A stretch of DNA of 64,000 nucleotides, from assembly GCF_033958435.1 (NCBI RefSeq), contig NC_134138.1, positions 185,291,298 to 185,355,297 on the forward strand, in the 5' to 3' direction. Below the pieces are notes generated by a model, which was not told the DNA's origin, searched no databases, and was given only the letters and a program-made list of their open reading frames with translations. Made by a program: the position numbers and the translations under genes. Positions within the stretch are counted from its first letter, which is position 1; each line of letters opens with the position of its first letter. Source of the DNA: Carettochelys insculpta. Its lineage: Eukaryota; Chordata; Testudines; Carettochelyidae. Below, one piece after another: positions 22,501 through 33,672 of this stretch.

Positions 22501-22799
22501 AATCAGTAACAAGTTTGAACCATCTCAAAGACAAAACACATTGCCTGAGTTTACCGAGCTGTGAAGTAAACAATTGAAACCCTTTGAATTCAAGTCCAAA
22601 TATTAGTTTTTAACCAGTTTTCTCTCATGAACTGGAGCAGTTTCTATGTTAATTCGTTGATGAAGTGGTCAGATACTGGCACAGGTAGGATGAACAACCT
22701 CAACGTCTATAGCATATTGCTCTAGATTAGGATGCTTCCTTAACTCTGTTATCAGCACTTGTAACTTCCAAAGACTTGGAAAATTAAATGACTGCCACA
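19509..22799. other. No recognisable gene
   Basis: Mostly AT-rich unique-looking sequence. The longest frames are 21089-21538 (-, 149 codons) and 21597-22100 (+, 167 codons). They have no known motif, and the second runs through a GC-rich patch (21830-22080). I see no exon-like arrangement. Confidence 0.4.
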
Positions 22800-23390
22800 G
22801 CACAAGCTGAATTGCTCTAGTCTGGCACTCTCTCATCTGGCAACATCCATAATCCAGCATGATTTTAGTTTTCCTGACAACCACTTATCATGGGTGTGGC
22901 CAAGTTTCCCATGGTCCCATTAAGTTTGTTTCCAGCTACCAGTAGTCCTGGCTCTCAGTGTTCTGTGCAGTTATTTAGCTGTAATTTACCCCCTAAATGG
23001 CCATGTCTACACGAGCCCCAAACTTCGAAATGGCCACGCAAATGGCCATCAGCTCATGGGAATAAAGGGACTTCGAAGTAGGCGGGGTCCTTTCGAAAAG
23101 GAGCCCCGTCGGGACGAGCCGCGCCAATTTTGAAGTGCCGCGGCCGCCCGCATGCTAATGAAGCGCTGAATATGCATTTCAGCGCTTCATTAGTAAACTT
23201 CGAAATGGCCATTTGCGTGGCCATTTCGAAGTTTGGGGCTCGTGTAGGCGTAGCCAATGTCTTATAGGAGCCCAGTAAGCAGTGGAAGTGTTGGCAATGC
23301 TGCTAGACAATATTGACCTCCCATGGTCCAGCAAATTCTCTTCTTAGGAACCCATCATGTCCCAAGTGTGCCAGACTAGAGAGGTTTCTG
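22800..23390 (-). mobile_element. Tigger-like MITE (same family as 29.4 kb), interrupted
   Basis: Minus-strand sequence matches the element at 29432-29750 throughout. Shared words are GACCATGG(A/G)AGGTCAATATT, GTCTAGCAGCATT, CTGCTTACTGGGC, CCTGAGAGCCA or similar, and CATGATTTTAGTT in inverse. The two halves are 22800-22998 and 23256-23390, and between them lies a complete Harbinger-like MITE. Confidence 0.7.
22999..23255. mobile_element. Harbinger-like MITE, TTCGAA subfamily, internally deleted copy 3
   Basis: The ends GGCCATGTCTACACGAG and CTCGTGTAGGCGTAGCC have an AAT duplication (22996-22998 and 23256-23258). It keeps the right arm of the family but has lost most of the left: CGCAAATGGCCATCAGCTCA jumps from the terminal block to the centre. 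At 257 bp it is a natural deletion derivative. Confidence 0.85.
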
Positions 23391-23475
23391 TATTTAGTTT
23401 CCAGAAATTGTTGCATGGCATACAGATTCCAGCAAACCTTAAATTTTGTTGTATATGTGTAATACCAACAGATGT

Positions 23476-23885
23476 GATTTGCTGGTCCTAGGGCTAGAAG
23501 CTGCAAGCATAGGGTTCAAAGCCCTGCACTCTACCACATGAGCTGTAGGCCAGCTGGCTCTCAGCTGAAGCTGTAGAGCAGGGACTTCTCTCACCCCAGA
23601 TGAGGTTTCAGTGCCTCTGGGTACTACATACTTCCCTGGGCTGAGGAAGCACATCCCAAGCTTCTGAGACCTTCCAGCAGTTCTTCCTGGCCAATGCACC
23701 GGTTGTAATGCTGACAGACCTGGGTTGCTGGCCCCAGGGATAGAAGCTGCAAGCACAGGGTCTAAAGCCCTGCACGCTACCAGGAGAGCTACAGGCCAGC
23801 TGGCCCTCAGCCTAGGCTGTAGAGCAGAGACTTCACTCACCCCAGATGAGGTCTCAGTGCCTCTGGCTACTACATGTATATAAGT
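23476..23885 (-). repeat. Two tandem tRNA-like repeat units, 246-bp period
   Basis: Two units start 246 bp apart (GCTGGTCCTAGGG at 23481 and GCTGGCCCCAGGG at 23727). On the minus strand each contains a tRNA-like head (CTACAGCTCATGTGGTAGAG, TGCAGGGC). Each also shares the CACCCCAGATGAGGT(T/C)TCAGTGCCTCTGG block (plus strand). The 156-codon minus-strand frame over both units shows the same peptide repeated, so it is not a gene. It looks like a duplicated tRNA-derived SINE. Confidence 0.55.
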
Positions 23886-24685
23886 GGATTTCAGGCCTTC
23901 AAAGAACACTACAGAGAATGGTAGTCCCAGAATGATACATTAGTCTGCAAAATACAGATTTCTATCTGCAATCATATTTTGCATTTATCTTAGTGCAGTT
24001 CTTCAACCAGAGAGCATCTCATAGCACTGCACAAAATAATCATTTGTTTTTACAGGCAGGAAACCAAAACAGAGATTATTTTCTTGAACACCATCAATGG
24101 CAGAATAGTGAGAACAACTATGTCTCCTGACCTGGCTCCTAACTTGATCTAAATTCCAGTTTTTAAAAGATTTATAGCTAGCATCTGCAAACAAGTCTAA
24201 AATTTAGTTTTATGCACATTTGTGTTAAAATTTTAATTTAACAAGCAATACATTATTACTTTGCTTTGCAGTAGCACTTAGGAGCTCCTGTCATGGATGA
24301 AGACCCGGAATAAAATTAGAAGAATGATTCATCAAGTGTCTACAGCTGTTCCTTGTTCCTAGTTAAGTTTGACACTAACACCTATGAGTCAGCAGAGGCT
24401 CATTGGGGGTATGTTTTGCCTGCTCTGTTTTCAGTCTGTTACAATAGGATCTTTAGCCAGTGCTGGAACTGATTTGCAGCACTCCTCTCATTTTTTCCTA
24501 CCCACTGTCAAAAATGTCATCAGCCTTGTCTAAGAGCAAGGTTTATTACTGTATTCCAAGATGTTTGCAATACAGCTATATTTAGTCCACACACCTTTCC
24601 ATGCAACTCAGTAGGTGTTTATGCTCTGCAAGGCGCTATTGCCTTTTAAAGATATGACTAAAGATTTGAAGTTAACCTTTATTAA
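23886..24685. other. No recognisable feature
   Basis: AT-rich sequence with no repeat or exon that I can name. Confidence 0.4.
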
Positions 24686-24687
24686 TA

Positions 24688-25185
24688 CAGTAGACTCCCG
24701 ACTTACAGGGGAGTTACGTTCTCGCAACCCCCAAGTAAGTCAAATTTCCCATGCAAACTGGGGGGGCGGGGGGAGTCAGGAAACTGATGAGGGCACCAGC
24801 GCTGGTCAGTTTCCTGGTTCTCAGAGTGGTGGGGAGCCGGAAACCAGGTGGCACCAGCTGTCTGTCCCCTGGTTTCTCCCAGCTGGAGGAAGCTAGGGTG
24901 AAGCTGCACTGCTGTGGCTGTCTGTCCACTGGCTTCTCCCAGCTGCGGGAAACTGGGGAAAAGCCACAGTGGCACAGTTTCTTCTAGATGGAGGATGCTG
25001 GGGAGAAGCCATGCCACTGCAGCCATCTGTCCCCCTGGCTTCATCCAACTGGGGGAATCGGGGGCTGGAGCAGGGAGCTAGCCCCAGCCCCCAGCCCATG
25101 GGAACCCCATGATTTTGACTTGCACTTAACTCACATTCACACAAGTTAAGTGCAAGTCAAAATTGCGCATATCGGGGGCTTACTA
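24688..25185. mobile_element. Tigger-like element with internal repeats
   Basis: The left end CAGTAGACTCCCGACTTACA follows TA (24686-24687). The right end ATATCGGGGGCTTACTA is its approximate inverse and is followed by TA (25186-25187). Inside are about three copies of a unit with GGCTTCTCCCAGCTG(G/C)(A/G)GGAA and GCTGCACTGCTGTGGCTGTC. Near the right end is a hairpin (TTGACTTGCACTTAACT and AGTTAAGTGCAAGTCAA). It is non-coding. Overall plan equals that of the 9.0-kb unit. Confidence 0.65.
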
Positions 25186-25187
25186 TA

Positions 25188-26374
25188 TTCAATTCTATAG
25201 TCACCATCTGACTGGCTCGCAATTTAATGGCACAAGGGTATCTTTGTATCCTGTATTTGCAATCTTCAAATTACACTACAACCTTTTTTGTACATAAAAC
25301 TACCTCTTAAATTTCAAGATAGAATTCGATAACTTCCCTGTTTATTACAGCGTAGATCTTTCCTTGGTACCTCATACCAGTGATGTTTTATCTGCCCTGA
25401 TATTTATTTGCAAGTGGGCAGAATGTAAAGGTATTGGGTTTAACCTACAAGCTCTAATAGGGGCTATTTCTGAAACCCTGCCTCTTCTTCCTACTTGCCA
25501 CAGTCAAAGTAAATCCAGGGGGATTTAAAGAAGTAAAAACTCTCTATTCCAAATCAGAGAGATTAGGAATTTCCCTATTTTCAAGGCTAAGGAGAGCACA
25601 GAAATCACGCAAAGAACAAAGTTGCCATATGGGTACTCTTCTATAAAAGAATCAATGATTGATTCAAGCTGTCCCCACAAAGGCTCATTGCAAGAGAAAT
25701 CCAGAGGGCTGCAGGCATGGGAATTTAAATATCTAAATGTATCTGAAAATAAGTCTGAAGGCCAGAAAATACAGAATCATCTGATCTTCGTGGACATATC
25801 TATTATAATGGAAAAAGAGGGCCACAAGGCATGTCTAACCTGCTCCCTCTTATCATGCTTTATATCCCCTCCTAAAAGAGATTCAGGGCTTGGAATATAA
25901 AAGGTCTCACCTTTAGATAGTCAAGTTTCTTGAAGGGAAAGTACATCAGATTGGGATAAAAATGATTTCTTTCTTCCATATCTTGAAATTTGCTTTTGAG
26001 ACCATGAATATTCCAGAGGCAAACTTCAGGCGATATTCTAATGCAGTCTTTCTTACGCCCACCTCCAAGTCATTCCACCTCCTTCTCTAGAACCTCGGTT
26101 GGAAGACTGGCTTTATAATTAGGCCTATTTCTCTTGGGTTCATAGTCTTTAATCCTATCATTACATTGCACGGTATAGGCAAACAGTTTACTTGAATAAT
26201 GTGACCGCTCATTTTGTTACCCAGAGTTGAAATTCTCTTTGGCAGCATACTTTCTGATTGTTTCCTTTTGACATTTTCTATCAGGTAGCCTTTGAGGCTA
26301 AGGAGTTCTCTCATCTACAATATTTTTTGAACAGCCCAGCAGTTCTCAAAATTCTGTTTTCGTGCTTGTGATTC
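25188..26374. other. No recognisable gene
   Basis: The 92-codon (25622-25900, +) and 75-codon (26087-26314, -) frames have no motif that I know. The stretch could be ancient LINE sequence but gives no recognisable reading frame. Confidence 0.35.
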
Positions 26375-26386
26375 TACATTACAAAG

Positions 26387-26868
26387 TATCAGAGAGGTAG
26401 CTGTGTTAGTCTGTATCTTCGAGAACAACAAGAAGTCCTGTGGAACCTTATAGACTAATGGATATTTTGGAGCATAAGCTTTAGTGGGCAAAGGCCCACT
26501 TCATCAGATGCATGAATCGGGGTGGGGACGGGTTCAGAGGGGTATTTAAAGAATGAGGTCCCAGTAAAAGGGAGGGCCAGAGCTGACAAGATCTATTCAG
26601 CAAGGTGGAAATGGACCATTATCAGTGGTATGTATCAAAAGAGGAAAAGACAAGTCAGATCAGACAGGCCCACTATCAGAGTCTAATGGTGAAACTGTGA
26701 CAATGGGCCTGTCTGATCTGACTTGTTTTTTCCTCTTTTGATACATACTACTGATAATACGCCCCCCGCCCCCCCCCCCCATGCATCTGATGAAGCGGCC
26801 CTTTCCCACGAAAGCTTATGCTCCAAAATATCTGTTAGTCTGTAAGGTGCCACAGGACTTCTTGTTGT
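26387..26868. mobile_element. Complete inverted-arm Penelope-like element with 12-bp target duplication
   Basis: It is flanked by TACATTACAAAG (26375-26386) and TACATTACGAAG (26869-26880), a 12-bp duplication with one mismatch. Its arms are inverse to each other: AACAAGAAGTCCTGTGG...GGAGCATAAGCTTTAGTGGGC on the left and GCATCTGATGAAG...GAAAGCTTATGCTCC on the right. A second inner inverted pair (26619-26673 and 26702-26758) surrounds a spacer of about 28 bp. The TSD shows one insertion event. Assignment to Penelope-like elements rests on the arm sequence and is inference. There is no open reverse transcriptase. Confidence 0.65.
26787..26813 (+). ncRNA. Hammerhead-like core, right arm
   Basis: CTGATGA (26787-26793) and GAAA (26810-26813) bracket a G/C-rich segment that forms a short hairpin in sister copies (AGTGGG...CCCAC). 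The mirrored core in the left arm (26480-26507, minus strand) has TAAA instead of GAAA. Compared with a textbook hammerhead there is one extra A after CTGATGA, and helices I and III are not evident. This is a candidate only. Confidence 0.35.
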
Positions 26869-26880
26869 TACATTACGAAG

Positions 26881-27904
26881 ACAACCTTTCGATTTCAACA
26901 TCAGGGTAGAGCACACTATTCACTGCAACATGTGTGTATGCTGTGTGGCAGTTGGGCCTCTGACTCACTTTTTCCCTTAGAAATGTAAACACCAGAAATA
27001 CAGCCTAATTATGCTTTTGTTTCTTCATGTTGAATCTGAAATATTTTCAATTAAACAATGTTGAGAGTTGGAATTAATCATGGGGAAATATGAGGCTGCT
27101 CTCTAACCTCAGAAACATGAGCAGGAATAGCAGGAGTGGTTTGAGTATTGACATTGCCAGTCTGGAACATACAAAGCTATTATTAGTCTTTGAATCCCTT
27201 GGTTAAGCTTAAAAATTAGAGAAACTTGTATCTAATACTTAATGTGAAAAAAAAAAACCCAAGAAACAGCAACTCATACTGAAAAATATATTTCAGGTTC
27301 ATAATGTATTTACTCACAGTTAAAATGACAGAATTATTAGGCTATGAGAAAAAAAAAAATCTGGTTTTGCATATATGGTTGTATACATAACAGCTTCAGA
27401 TTATGGCTAGGTCTGTTAGAAATAGGGGCTGTGGTGATATAAAAATAATTCTATTAAGACATTTGATCAAATGGCTCCAACATTTGATCAAATGCCTCCC
27501 AGGAAGGGATTTCAATCTACTACCATAAAGACAAATTTATTTGCATTGATATTGGGGACAGTTGTAAGGTTACGGTAAATACTGACACCCTTATCCTTAA
27601 GCCTTCTTGTGAGAGTTTATTTTCCTGGTCCTGTATTGATATTCTAGCCACTAACCCTCTGGCATTATCTGTCCTGATGGACTTTACCTCTTGTACTCTT
27701 CTGGAATAGCCACATTTTCCATTAGGGAAGTTTAAATTTAAATCAGTCAGCATTGTAATAAAACTCTTGGTGAAGGTATGATTCCAACAAAAATATAAGG
27801 ATAATGTCAATTGGAGGGCTCCTCTTTTAGCAAATTTACTAATGAAAATAACAGGGACTCTCCCTGTAAGTGCATCTACTAGTATTATTGTATTTCTATT
27901 ATAA
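26881..27904. other. No recognisable gene
   Basis: AT-rich sequence. A 96-codon minus-strand frame (27520-27810) faintly recalls LINE endonuclease but no catalytic motif can be placed. Confidence 0.35.
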
Positions 27905-28500
27905 AGGAAATAAAAGTTACTTTAAGAATTACTGCCCAGTAAGCCTTTCAGATTTCTTGCAGACACCTTCTAGGGAGGATAGAAGACTGGTCTGAGAGCT
28001 GTAACCTTTCTGCAGAGGAATGAGCAGCAATGAACTATAGAAAAATTTTGTGCTCATATTGGACCTAAACATAAAACATTCTCCCCTTTGGGAGTACCCT
28101 GAATCGTTAGATTTTAAATCTGCTTATGATGCTGCTGATGAAAGCAGTCTTGGGATGAGGGCACTAATACTTTAATCCAGAAGGCTGGGATATCTTTTTA
28201 GTCAGCCTTTTTTGGCCAAATGGCATCTAGAGTCAGGATAGGGTAGAAGGGTGAACTAATATTTCACTTCTATGAGGACAGGTAGGAATTAGTATTGCTA
28301 ACATGTCCCCCTTTTTTAATTTTTATATTAATGAGGTAGTGACACAATTAGAGGAGCTGCATCATTCTGCCTCTAGAAACTTCTGAACAGACCAGTGTCA
28401 GTCCTCCTGTATGAAGGTATGGTTTTGTTGTTCCATACTCTTTTGGGTCTGAAGCATCTTTTTTAAAGATTTCCTTTCTTCTTCCTTTTCTTTTCTGGTC
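27905..28500 (+). pseudogene. Decayed non-LTR retrotransposon reverse transcriptase
   Basis: Plus-strand frames show RT motifs in order. LDFKSAYDAAD (about 28108-28140) is motif A with its catalytic Asp. SPFFNFYINEVVTQLEELHH (about 28300-28360) is the B/finger-palm block. PVSVLLYEGMVLLFHTLLGL (about 28395-28455) stands where the family has the YADD box. Here that box reads YEG: one residue is missing and both catalytic Asp are lost. Stops and frame changes separate the blocks. Upstream, NYCPVSLSDF and the following Trp/Ser-rich stretch match the RT N-terminal region. The copy is dead, and no ORF1, endonuclease or tail is recognisable nearby. Confidence 0.75.
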
Positions 28501-29429
28501 AGCAGAAGTGTATGATTCATATATTAGAAAACTAAAGGAATTAACTTTAGCTAGAGACCAAAACTGTATGAGTAATAATTGCCCACTGTAATGAACAAGT
28601 TGGGTCCTTTTTTAAGCAGGGTATTATTTTATTTATTTATTTATTTATTGTATATACAGGAGGCTTAAGGCCCATTCAAGCAGCTCTTTGTTTCTCAGTT
28701 ACATTGGATAGTTTAATTCTATGTACTGGCACTCAGAGTTTACTGCTAAAGTTTATGCTCAGATATTATGTAGTGTGGAAATTTGAGACGAGAAAAATGT
28801 ATGCCATTAGAGATGGTGCAAAATCAATTTTAACAGAATGATTGATCTTCCACTCATATCCCTCCTGCTGTACTTAGGCTAGATGTGGGAGAGTGCTGCA
28901 TTTCAACCAAAAAGCCTCTAGCTGGTTATAGATTTAGAATAAGAATTTATATTTGATTACAATATTATATTTGGAAAAACAGATTAATATGTCTCTAACT
29001 TTCTTTCTCTGGCTTATGCAAGTACATCTATATCTACAATTTGTGTGTTTTTCATCAACGGATTTGGCCAACACTTGAAGTGTACATAAAATAACTTTTG
29101 AGTTTAACATACTTGTAAACAAATTAGAGCATATGTCAAACAAAACAAAGGTTCCCTCAAAGGCCATCTATACATATGAGAAAGAGGAAAATAAGCTCTG
29201 GCAGGCCTTCACAACACTGCTTTTGATAAATGCAATCAGCTTATTTGGAAAGAAGCTATATCACTGAAAGAGTCCAGGTAGGCTATTCAGCTTGAAAATT
29301 TGTCACAATTGTTTTTTTTAAAAATCAGAAGCCATTTTCCCTCCAAATAACAGTTTTCAGTCTTGCTCCAGATGCCTTTTGGCTCAGTCGTTTAAATTAG
29401 AATATTTGTTATAGACAAAGTTAAAGTCA
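28501..29429. other. No gene; (TTTA)n at 28625-28649
   Basis: AT-rich sequence beyond the RT fragment, with a six-unit TTTA/ATTT microsatellite. Nothing else is recognised. Confidence 0.45.
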
Positions 29430-29431
29430 TA

Positions 29432-29750
29432 CAGGTTGAACCGCTCTCATCTGACACTCTTGGGACCAGACCAGTGCCAAATGAGAGAATTTGCGGGACC
29501 ATGGAAGGTCAATATTGTCTAGCAGCATTAACAACCCTTCTACTGCTTACTGGGCTTTTAGATGTTCAGAGATAAGTTAAAGCTCAGTAACAGCACAGAA
29601 CCCTGAGAGCCAAGACTGGTGGCTGTAACCTTTATGTGACCGGGGCAATTTAGCCACACCCAGGATAAGTGACCATCTGGCTAACTAAAATCATGTTGGA
29701 TTACAGATGTTGCCCAAAGAGAGAGTGCCGGATTAGGAAGGTTCAACCTG
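29432..29750. mobile_element. Complete Tigger-like MITE
   Basis: CAGGTTGAACCGCTCTCATC and its inverse GGTTCAACCTG form the ends, and TA is present on both sides (29430-29431 and 29751-29752). Length is 319 bp with no coding part. The mammalian Tigger-type MITEs with CAGGTTGA ends are the closest thing I know. Confidence 0.75.
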
Positions 29751-29752
29751 TA

Positions 29753-32700
29753 TTGTTATAGGTTATAGTCAGTCATATATAGTCAGTTGTTGTAGTGGGC
29801 AGCAAGAGCAAGAATTATGTGAAGTTTTTCTTTATGGTCTAAAATGGATCTACCATAATGTCTGTAATGTTATTTTATGGGCTGGTTGAAAAAAATGTAA
29901 TTCGAATTTAGAAGGGCTGAATCCTTATTTTCGTTGTGAAAAATTTAAAAATTCTTCCTTAGCCTGTCAAACACTTTGGCTAATTACTAGCACTATTGTA
30001 ATAAAATAAATATTTTACTCCCTATAAGAGATTTCTAACAAGAACTTAACGAAATAGCTGAGAACCTTGCCTCTTTTTTGCCCATCACTCACTGATTAGC
30101 TAAAGAAGGCTTGTTTCATGTCACGGCAAATCCTTTTGTTCTCACCCAAATGTCTCTTGAAAATGAGGTCTGAAAGTAAAAGTGTTCATTGAGTGACAGC
30201 CTACAAATGATCAAAGCTTGAATGAATTAAAATTGATGAGATAAACCATTAAGTCCTCAATTCTGCAGCTCTTCAGATTTGAAAAGCTGTAGAGTAACAG
30301 AAATATACCCCCTCCTCTATTTTTTTACGAGGTATATGACACATTCAGCATAGAGAGATCTCTGCACTGAATCAGACCAGTTCCATCCATGGCAGAACAA
30401 GGCATGTGCAGATGTGCACCACTAATAGAAGCCCAGCTGTGGACAGCTGTGGGTTCTCTGCTAATCAGCTGGGCAGCGCCTGAATCTCTCCTGGGCGGCC
30501 ACCCAAGTGTTCAGCTTACAGGGAGCACTGAATCAGACTAGGGCACAGTGCAAGCCAAGTGAGAACTAGATCTCTGAGGATACGGTTCAATGAATGCCTG
30601 CTGTGTGAGTTACACTAGGGAGCAGGTAAGCTGAGTGGCAGTAAGTTTAGTAAGTGATGTGCACCCCTGTTCACGCTAAGCTAGGTTAAAACAGGTGGTG
30701 CTCATATAACCTTTCAGTGGGCTAGAGTCATGTTTCTGAACAACCAGTCCATGGAGCAACACTTGTCCTGGAGATCTCCCAGACACAGCTTAGGAATATA
30801 GTTGAGGCTAAGAATTACTGAGATAGAGTTTACTTCACTGTGCTTCTCCAGTGCCTAAACCCCACTCCCTCCAGCTCCCATGGAAAAGCACCTAGAGACC
30901 CAGAATTCATCCCTTGTGGATTTTTAGCAAAGATCATCCAAGGTCAACATGCCCACAATTGAGCCAAAAAAAAAAAGAGTTAAACTTATTTCTTAGGTAA
31001 CAGGTTTATAAAACAATAACAATAACTTCATTGCTCCAACATAAACATAGCTACTTTATAATCCACATGCATTACCTTCAGTATTATGTAAAGAAAATCA
31101 ATCTAAATGGGTTAGTCCCCACAACAACACAATGAGTTGTTCACAACTTAGCATTCCCAAAAGCTTAGGTTAATACATTTAATTAGTTCATTTGCATCTC
31201 AGTTAAAGTCATCAAAAGCCAAAATCTATACAGGCTGCTGCATCAAGAGCACAGCCACAACAGTCTACCTCCACCTGCTCTTAGAAATCTTCACCTGTAA
31301 TCCATGCAGACTCTTCCACATCGTCCTCCCCTGCTGAACTCACTGGTAGCTAGTCAGCTAACTGATTAGCCAACCACTAAATTAAGAATATAGATTTTTT
31401 AAAAACCCTGTTACAAGAAAAATCCGAATCTGAGAAAAGCGAAATTATTTCCCCCACGGTTACATTCAAATAAGAGAAAAGATACTACTTGAGACAATTT
31501 AACTAAGACTGTGTGGCTAAAATCAAATGGTATTTCAACTAGAAAATTAAAACAAATTGGTTTTCCCCTTTCTGTAATTAATTCTGGCAGGGCTTTCTTG
31601 TGAGGGGGTTAACAACATCGTTAGCCTGATGCAAAATGCTTCAGCAACAGGGAAAGCAAGCTGCTTCCTGTTCCTGTGGCTCAGCTTCTTCCAAGCTACA
31701 CAGGGCCTTTCGCAGAGCAGCTGCCCTGACTATCTGCTCCCATGGAATCTAAATCCATTAACAGAGAGCCAACCTACTGAGCATAATCAAACCTAGCACA
31801 ATAATTCCAGATGCTTCTGAGTGCGGAGTGCTAATTGTGCATTGGCCTAAGCAACAATGAACTAGACACAACTCATTTCTACCCTCACCCCCAGCCCTGC
31901 ATCCATCTCATAAAGAGATATCTCCCTGCCAGGTACATGGGTCACACTCAGGTGCAGCTTCTGTTCACAGAGGTTTCCTCCATGACTCAGCTTGCACCCT
32001 AGGAGGGGACTACAAATTCCAGTATCCTTTGACTATTCATAGTAAGTCCTAGCATCTTCTGATTTGTAGTTCTTAGTCCCCAAATGGATATCAGAGTGCT
32101 TCAGATTTAGGCATCCCATGTACACACATCAAAAGCCAAGACTGACTGGTGAAAAAGGATTCGGGGAGGCACCAGCCATGTGACTTCCCTCACAACATTA
32201 CTTCTCCCTTTGCCATTCTGAGCAGGGCTGGGACAATGCCCATTCCACCCAGGCCACACCCTTACCTGCCTCTTTCCACACCTGCTCCACTCCTGTCCTG
32301 CCTTTTCTCCCAAGCCCACTCATCCAGTGATGTGGCCCCAGGGAATAATGGGGGGCCAGGTGCTCACATCAGGGGTTGGGTCCCAACCTCACTCACTAGT
32401 GGTAGTAGGGAGAACCAGAGCAACAAGACTCTGCTCCCTGACTGCTGGTGTGTCAGTTGCGGGAGGGGCAGGACCGCCCCATGCTCACCAGTTGGAAGCA
32501 GAGTGATGCCACTGGTATCCAGGGAGCATAGCTACATTGCTCTGCTTCTCCCCACTGCTGCCAGTGAGTGAACAGTGGGGCCTGACCCCTGCTGCAGGCA
32601 CCAGTTCCCTGCTAGTCTCCTGGGCTGCACAGAGGCTCTGAACCCTTGGCCTTCCTGCCCATGATGTTTGGGGTGGGCATGTGGCCCTGTAGGCCCCCTG

Positions 32701-33043
32701 TCACATGTCATCACTGTCAACAGGCCGTCATGGCCTGGTGAGGCCCATACCTTAACTTCACTGTCCACTTCTCTCCTTCCATTCATACCTGTATAATATC
32801 CCTGTCCCAACCACTGCAATTTCTTTCAGGAGAAAGTGATAGATGAGTATACACTAAATATTTTGTCTTAACAGCTCACTATGAGCATCATCCCCAAATG
32901 CCCATCCAGGTCTCTGCAGGCAATTTGGGAACCTCTATTCTGTAAGTTTGTCCTCTCCTCCCTTTTTACTGGTTCCTCTTTCCTGACCTATTTCCTTTTA
33001 TCATGTGAATTGCATCTAATGCTCACACTAGGGGTTAGACTTC
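29753..33043. other. No recognisable gene
   Basis: Largely AT-rich to 32.1 kb, then a GC-richer block (32.15-32.8 kb). The block has a 140-codon Pro/Ser-rich plus frame and a 95-codon minus frame, neither with a motif. I could not assign any of it to a repeat family. Confidence 0.4.
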
Positions 33044-33046
33044 TAT

Positions 33047-33381
33047 GGCTGCATCTACACTAGCTCCCAACATCAAAGGGAGCCTGGTCAGTAGGGTGTC
33101 AGGAGATTACTAATGAAGTGCTGCCGTGCATATGCAGCACTTCCTTAAGTTAATTGTCCCCTGTGGCAACTTCGAAGTGCCGGCTTGCGTGTAGCCGCAG
33201 CTAACCCACCAGTACTTCGAAGTGCCCGGGCTACTTTGAAGTCCCTTTACTCCTCAAGTTGCTGCAGGGGAGAATTAGCTTAATGAAGCGCTGCATATGC
33301 ACTGCAGCACTTCATTAATAATCTCCCAACATCCTACTTACCATGCTCCCTTCGAAGTTGGGAGCTAGTGTAGACACAGCC
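33047..33381. mobile_element. Harbinger-like MITE, CTTCGAAG variant
   Basis: It opens GGCTGCATCTACACTAGCTC and closes GAGCTAGTGTAGACACAGCC. The arms share CCCAACATC, CATATGCA(C/G)TGCAG and ACTTCGAAGTGCC with inverses. Flanking triplets are TAT and TAA. Confidence 0.8.
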
Positions 33382-33394
33382 TAAATCTTTCTTT

Positions 33395-33672
33395 GGCTGT
33401 GTCTACACTACAAAAAGAACTTGGAAATTGCTTACTTGGAAGTACAACTTACTTGGAAGTACAAGTAAGCAACTTCAAAGTTGAGCATCTACACATACCC
33501 TACTTGGAAGTTAAACTTCCAGGAATGGAGTATGGACTTCGAAGTTGGGCTCCCTACTTGGAAGTTAACTTCAAAGTAAGGGAAAATGTGTGTAGACTCT
33601 CTGCTGGCTACTTTGAAGTAGTGCCTAACTTTGAAATTAACTTTGAAGTTAGTTCCTAGTGTAGAATCACCC
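33395..33672. mobile_element. Harbinger-like MITE, GAAGTT subfamily
   Basis: It opens GGCTGTGTCTACACTACAAA and closes CCTAGTGTAGAATCACCC, with TTT on both sides (33392-33394 and 33673-33675). The interior is a run of about fifteen short units, CTTGGAAGT, CTTCAAAGTTGA, CTTTGAAGT and AACTTCGAAGTT-like. It lies only 13 bp from the preceding MITE. Confidence 0.75.

Noticed and set aside
23439..23909. 156-codon minus-strand frame with an internal peptide repeat
   Set aside because: The peptide repeat follows the 246-bp DNA duplication of a tRNA-like repeat. There is no protein family.
27520..27810. 96-codon minus-strand frame as a LINE endonuclease
   Set aside because: The resemblance is faint, no catalytic residues can be placed, and the nearby RT relic is on the other strand.
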